The position numbers were made by a program, and so were the translations under genes. From NCBI RefSeq assembly GCF_030272615.1, contig NC_081413.1, positions 606,274,209-606,338,208 on the forward strand: 64,000 bases of DNA, read 5' to 3'. The notes beneath the pieces are model-generated. The model saw only the letters and a list, made by a program, of their open reading frames with translations, did not search any database and was not told the DNA's origin. Below are positions 61,262 to 64,000 of the stretch, piece after piece. The DNA is from Cryptomeria japonica (Eukaryota; Streptophyta; Pinopsida; Cupressales; Cupressaceae). Position 1 is the first letter of the stretch. Each line of letters starts with the position of its first letter.

Positions 61262-62600
61262 GAGAGCATTTTTGCATACATGTATTGTATCATTGTCTAT
61301 TTTTTGGACTGTATCTTGGATGGCTCTTTGGTAGCCGATTTTGTAGACTTCATTGTACTCTGATATATGAGATGATATATATGAGGAGATCCCATATTTG
61401 TGATGATTATGCATGTGATGATGGATGGATGTTTATGCATGATGATGATTTATTGCTTAGATGTATACGAGATGTTTCTTTTATGCATGTTTTTATGATG
61501 ATTTATGATGTGAGATACTGAGATATGAATGCAGGTTTACATATATATGATGTATTTGATTTGTGATGTAATGCTTTATGTATGGAATGCCATGATGATA
61601 TATGCTTATGCTGTGATGTATGAACAAGATTTTTGATGTTTCCTATTGCGATGCAATGATAAGATGATTTATGTGATGATGTTTGAATGAATGATGTTAT
61701 GTATGAATATGCATCTAGATGTGTTTAGATGAATGTAATATGGATAAACAAAATGTAAAGTGCACATGTTTATATGATAATGTGGTAAATGAATGTAAAT
61801 GGATAAACAAATGTAAAGTACAAATGTTTATATGATAATGTGGTAAATGAATCAATGTTTTGTAAACAAATGGTCTTATGAATCTAAATGCTTTTAAATA
61901 TGTTTTGTAAGTACAAATGATAAATGGGATGATACAATAACTAATGGATATAATAACTGTACCTTAAATGTAATGATAATGAATGTAATGTGAAATGAAT
62001 CCTAAAATGAACATAATAAGATGCTTATTAATGAATGAATGAATGCACTTTGTAACTAAATGGATAACTGAATGTGTGTGATGATAATAAGTTGATAAGA
62101 TGATAATGGATAATTTATACTGGATGAAATGTTTTAGTAAATGATTTAAAACAACCAAAGACAATTTGATCCCATGAATGAATCTAATTATTTATGATTG
62201 ATGCAATGATGAAAAAGATTTTTAATGAAAACTAATGTCAATAATGAACTATATGCAATGTTTTAAGTTAAAAAATGACATGAATGGACATAATGCAAGA
62301 TGCACCTAAATGCAATGATGATATTGCCATGAGGAATGCAAGGTTTTTAAGACTTTACATGATGCACTGATGATGTATCAGAGTACTCGGTCGTGATTGT
62401 ATCCAAGACTAGCTTAATTTTCTCATTTTTGCATATAAAACCTCTATATGAATAAGTGAACAGATGGGTGATATGCAACGAAATGCAATATATAAATAGA
62501 TGAGATGAAATGACGATCCATAGTGCTCTATTTTCATCATTGAGCTTTAAAATGTTGAAAGAGAATACAAGCATCTTGACACAATGATTCAAGATGACCT
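61262..62600. repeat. ATGA/TGAATG-rich low-complexity region
   Basis: Repeated words tgatgatg, atgaatgaatg, ggataaacaaatgtaaagt (twice, 61742-61760 and 61800-61818) and tttatatgataatgtggtaa (twice, 61769-61788 and 61827-61846) dominate. A local duplication of about 58 bp is clear at 61740-61850. No gene is supported. Confidence 0.75.
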
Positions 62601-63395
62601 GAGTATTTCTTTCATGGATTTTAATATAGCAAGTTAATACAAACGACTTGATATAAGGGTCAAGTCAACCAGAGTATTGCTTGCGGAACAGACAAGGATC
62701 ATCTCCTTTCATGCATGACTTGGATCGTCCTCCTTGATCTTAGGCTTGATCAGATCCTGAGACAAGTACATACCGTACTAAGAAATAAAAACCTTTATCC
62801 AATCTGGAGGAAGAGGAACCAAAGAATGAGCATTGTACCTGCAACCAAACAGTATATATACATAAAGAATAAAGAATAAGGATCCTTGGTAATGGTTCAT
62901 GCCCATATGGTCGAGGTATACGCTGTAGTCAGCAAGCCGTAGTGATCTATGACTGTATTTTGCATAAGATCATGTAGCTTGGTGAACTTCCCACGTAGAC
63001 ACCATTAGGACATGCCCCAGAACTTCATCGGAGTTAATGCGCAAACGATATAAAACAATGCTGCAAGATGCCGATACAGATAAACAAACGATTGTACTCA
63101 CAAATCAACCAATTATTTGATAGCTTAACATAATTTTCTTGTCAAAGAAAACGTCACTTTTGTCTTTGTTTTGGTAAGGAAGGATGCATCCTTGTTGAAG
63201 ACAGTTTGATTGTTGATGTGGATTGTGTGGTCATTTGGTAAGTGGTCATTGTGTGAGTAGTTTGTCAATGTTTATTTTGGTATCTGCATGGATGGGTATG
63301 TACAAGGTGTTGCCATGTTTTTGTTTATTTTCGATGGGTTTTGTTGATGTTTTTGGATTTTGTGAATCATTTTTGAATGTTTTTGGATTTTTGAG
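62601..63395. other. No supported gene
   Basis: Non-coding interior of the Gypsy element between PMD and pol. T-rich tgaatgtttttgg repeats appear from about 63340. Confidence 0.4.
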
Positions 63396-63526
63396 AGTCA
63401 TTTTTTGAATGTTTTTGATATTTTCTGATGATTGCCTGAATGAAGAGCGTAATGACATATAAGACAATGTAGAATCCACTTCCATCACGAGGGTAAGGGT
63501 ATTGCCCCCAGTTTGTAGACCTGACT

Positions 63527-63772
63527 ATGAAAAGGTGGGATGCTAGACGCATGGAGTACTTTCTTAATTGTAGATCAAATAACAAGCCATGGTTGGGATG
63601 GATGGATGTATGTGTGCATGAATGTGATCGCAATGAGCCTGAAAGATACTGGAGCCATTGCCTTTACGAGTGGCACCTGTTTGCCAGGTTTTTACCATCG
63701 TACTTACCCAAGGTGCCACCGGAGTGGTTGTTCATCGTTTGGATGCATGATTTTTTTCTTTTACTTTTGTGA
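63527..63772 (+). other. Unidentified 81-codon frame between direct repeats
   Basis: The frame encodes MKRWDARRMEYFLN... with unusually many Trp and Cys and a normal protein composition. No family is recognised. The 24-mer tgaatgtttttgatatttt plus ctgat occurs on both sides (63408-63431 and 63804-63827), so the segment lies within a 396-bp direct-repeat interval. It may be a fragment of a gene or of an element, or chance. Confidence 0.3.
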
Positions 63773-63855
63773 ATGTTTTTGTATTTTCTTCAGGACATTT
63801 TCTGAATGTTTTTGATATTTTCTGATATGCAGGGGAGCCTGATGCTCTGTATACC

Positions 63856-63999
63856 TTAGGTATAAAACCGTTTGAGGTGCATGTTGTTGATTGGATCTGC
63901 AAGCGGTTCTCCTTCTGATGTAGCCAACTGATATGCCCCGGACCCGAATACAGCAGTGACAACATATAGGCCCAGCCAGTTTGATTCAAACTTGCCTTG
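63856..63999 (-). pseudogene. Ty3/Gypsy pol C-terminus (partial, continues beyond window)
   Basis: Reading the minus strand from the right edge gives 47 codons and a TAA at 63856. They include QGKFESNWLGLYVV, FGSGAYQLATSEGEPLADPI and NNMHLKRFYT. This is the usual C-terminus of plant Gypsy polyproteins after integrase: an F-x-x-N-W-x-G-P-Y block, G-A-Y-x-L, then N-x-x-x-L-K-x-F-Y. It is intact as far as visible. It sets the orientation of the element and places the PMD gene antisense between pol and the 3' LTR. Confidence 0.85.
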
Positions 64000-64000
64000 A

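Larger units (their letters stand above)
57124..64000 (-). mobile_element. Ty3/Gypsy-type retrotransposon with antisense PMD gene (runs off right edge)
   Basis: On the minus strand the end of a pol polyprotein (63999-63856) is followed by about 2.6 kb of non-coding sequence. An antisense PMD gene (59204-61261), an AGCGCT motif array and an LTR (58557-57124) come next. The LTR interrupts the Copia LTR at 57123 (expected 5-bp duplication tttat, 57119-57123; its partner is outside the window). I did not find a clean polypurine tract beside the LTR: the nearest purine run, AAAAGAAAG, is about 20 bp away. Assignment of pol and LTR to one element therefore rests on position and orientation. Confidence 0.7.

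Overview
The window looks like nuclear DNA from a seed plant with a large, repeat-rich genome; a gymnosperm (conifer type) is my best guess. The evidence is one plant-type host gene with kilobase introns, decayed LINE, Copia, Gypsy and hAT elements, long AT-rich and microsatellite tracts, and no bacterial gene organisation. I see no rRNA, tRNA or CRISPR array. The species is not determinable from the sequence alone.

Host gene: the only clear host gene is plastid 4-hydroxy-tetrahydrodipicolinate synthase (DHDPS, lysine biosynthesis) on the + strand. I rebuilt it from three coding exons at 13130-13197, 17151-17234 and 21377-22304. Their phases join exactly into a 359-residue protein. The introns are about 4.0 and 4.1 kb. 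They hold tandem duplications, an unidentified antisense spliced fragment and a decayed antisense hAT transposase. A possible non-coding leader exon with telo-box motifs lies near 1.5-1.6 kb.

Left flank (1-13 kb): mostly old non-coding repeats. Two related terminal-inverted-repeat elements (4292-6110 and 11088-11995) each have a 7-bp target duplication. The first is interrupted by an LTR-like insertion carrying two copies of a hairpin.

22-34 kb: no gene; a series of local tandem duplications, a fold-back, a 1.6-kb purine tract with two long (GA)n runs, and a 1.7-kb extremely AT-rich block. 34-40 kb: a decayed L1-type LINE (DUF4283 plus CCHC ORF1, AT-hook, endonuclease, reverse transcriptase, zf-RVT, RNase H). 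40.8-46 kb: broken, unidentified reading frames.

46-64 kb: nested LTR elements. A minus-strand Copia element (gag to RNase H, PBS and both LTRs partly visible) has its RT gene split by a + strand solo LTR (48269-52288). That LTR contains a smaller solo LTR (48377-49823). The Copia 5' LTR is cut at 57123 by a minus-strand Ty3/Gypsy element that runs off the right edge. The Gypsy 3' LTR (57124-58557) belongs to the same family as the small solo LTR. Between this LTR and the end of pol (63856) lies an antisense, GC-rich plant mobile domain (PMD) gene at 59204-61261. It has a single in-frame TAG, a polyglycine tract and a coiled coil. A 17-copy array of a palindromic AGCGCT-containing motif precedes it. 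This PMD gene plus array is the most interesting feature of the window.
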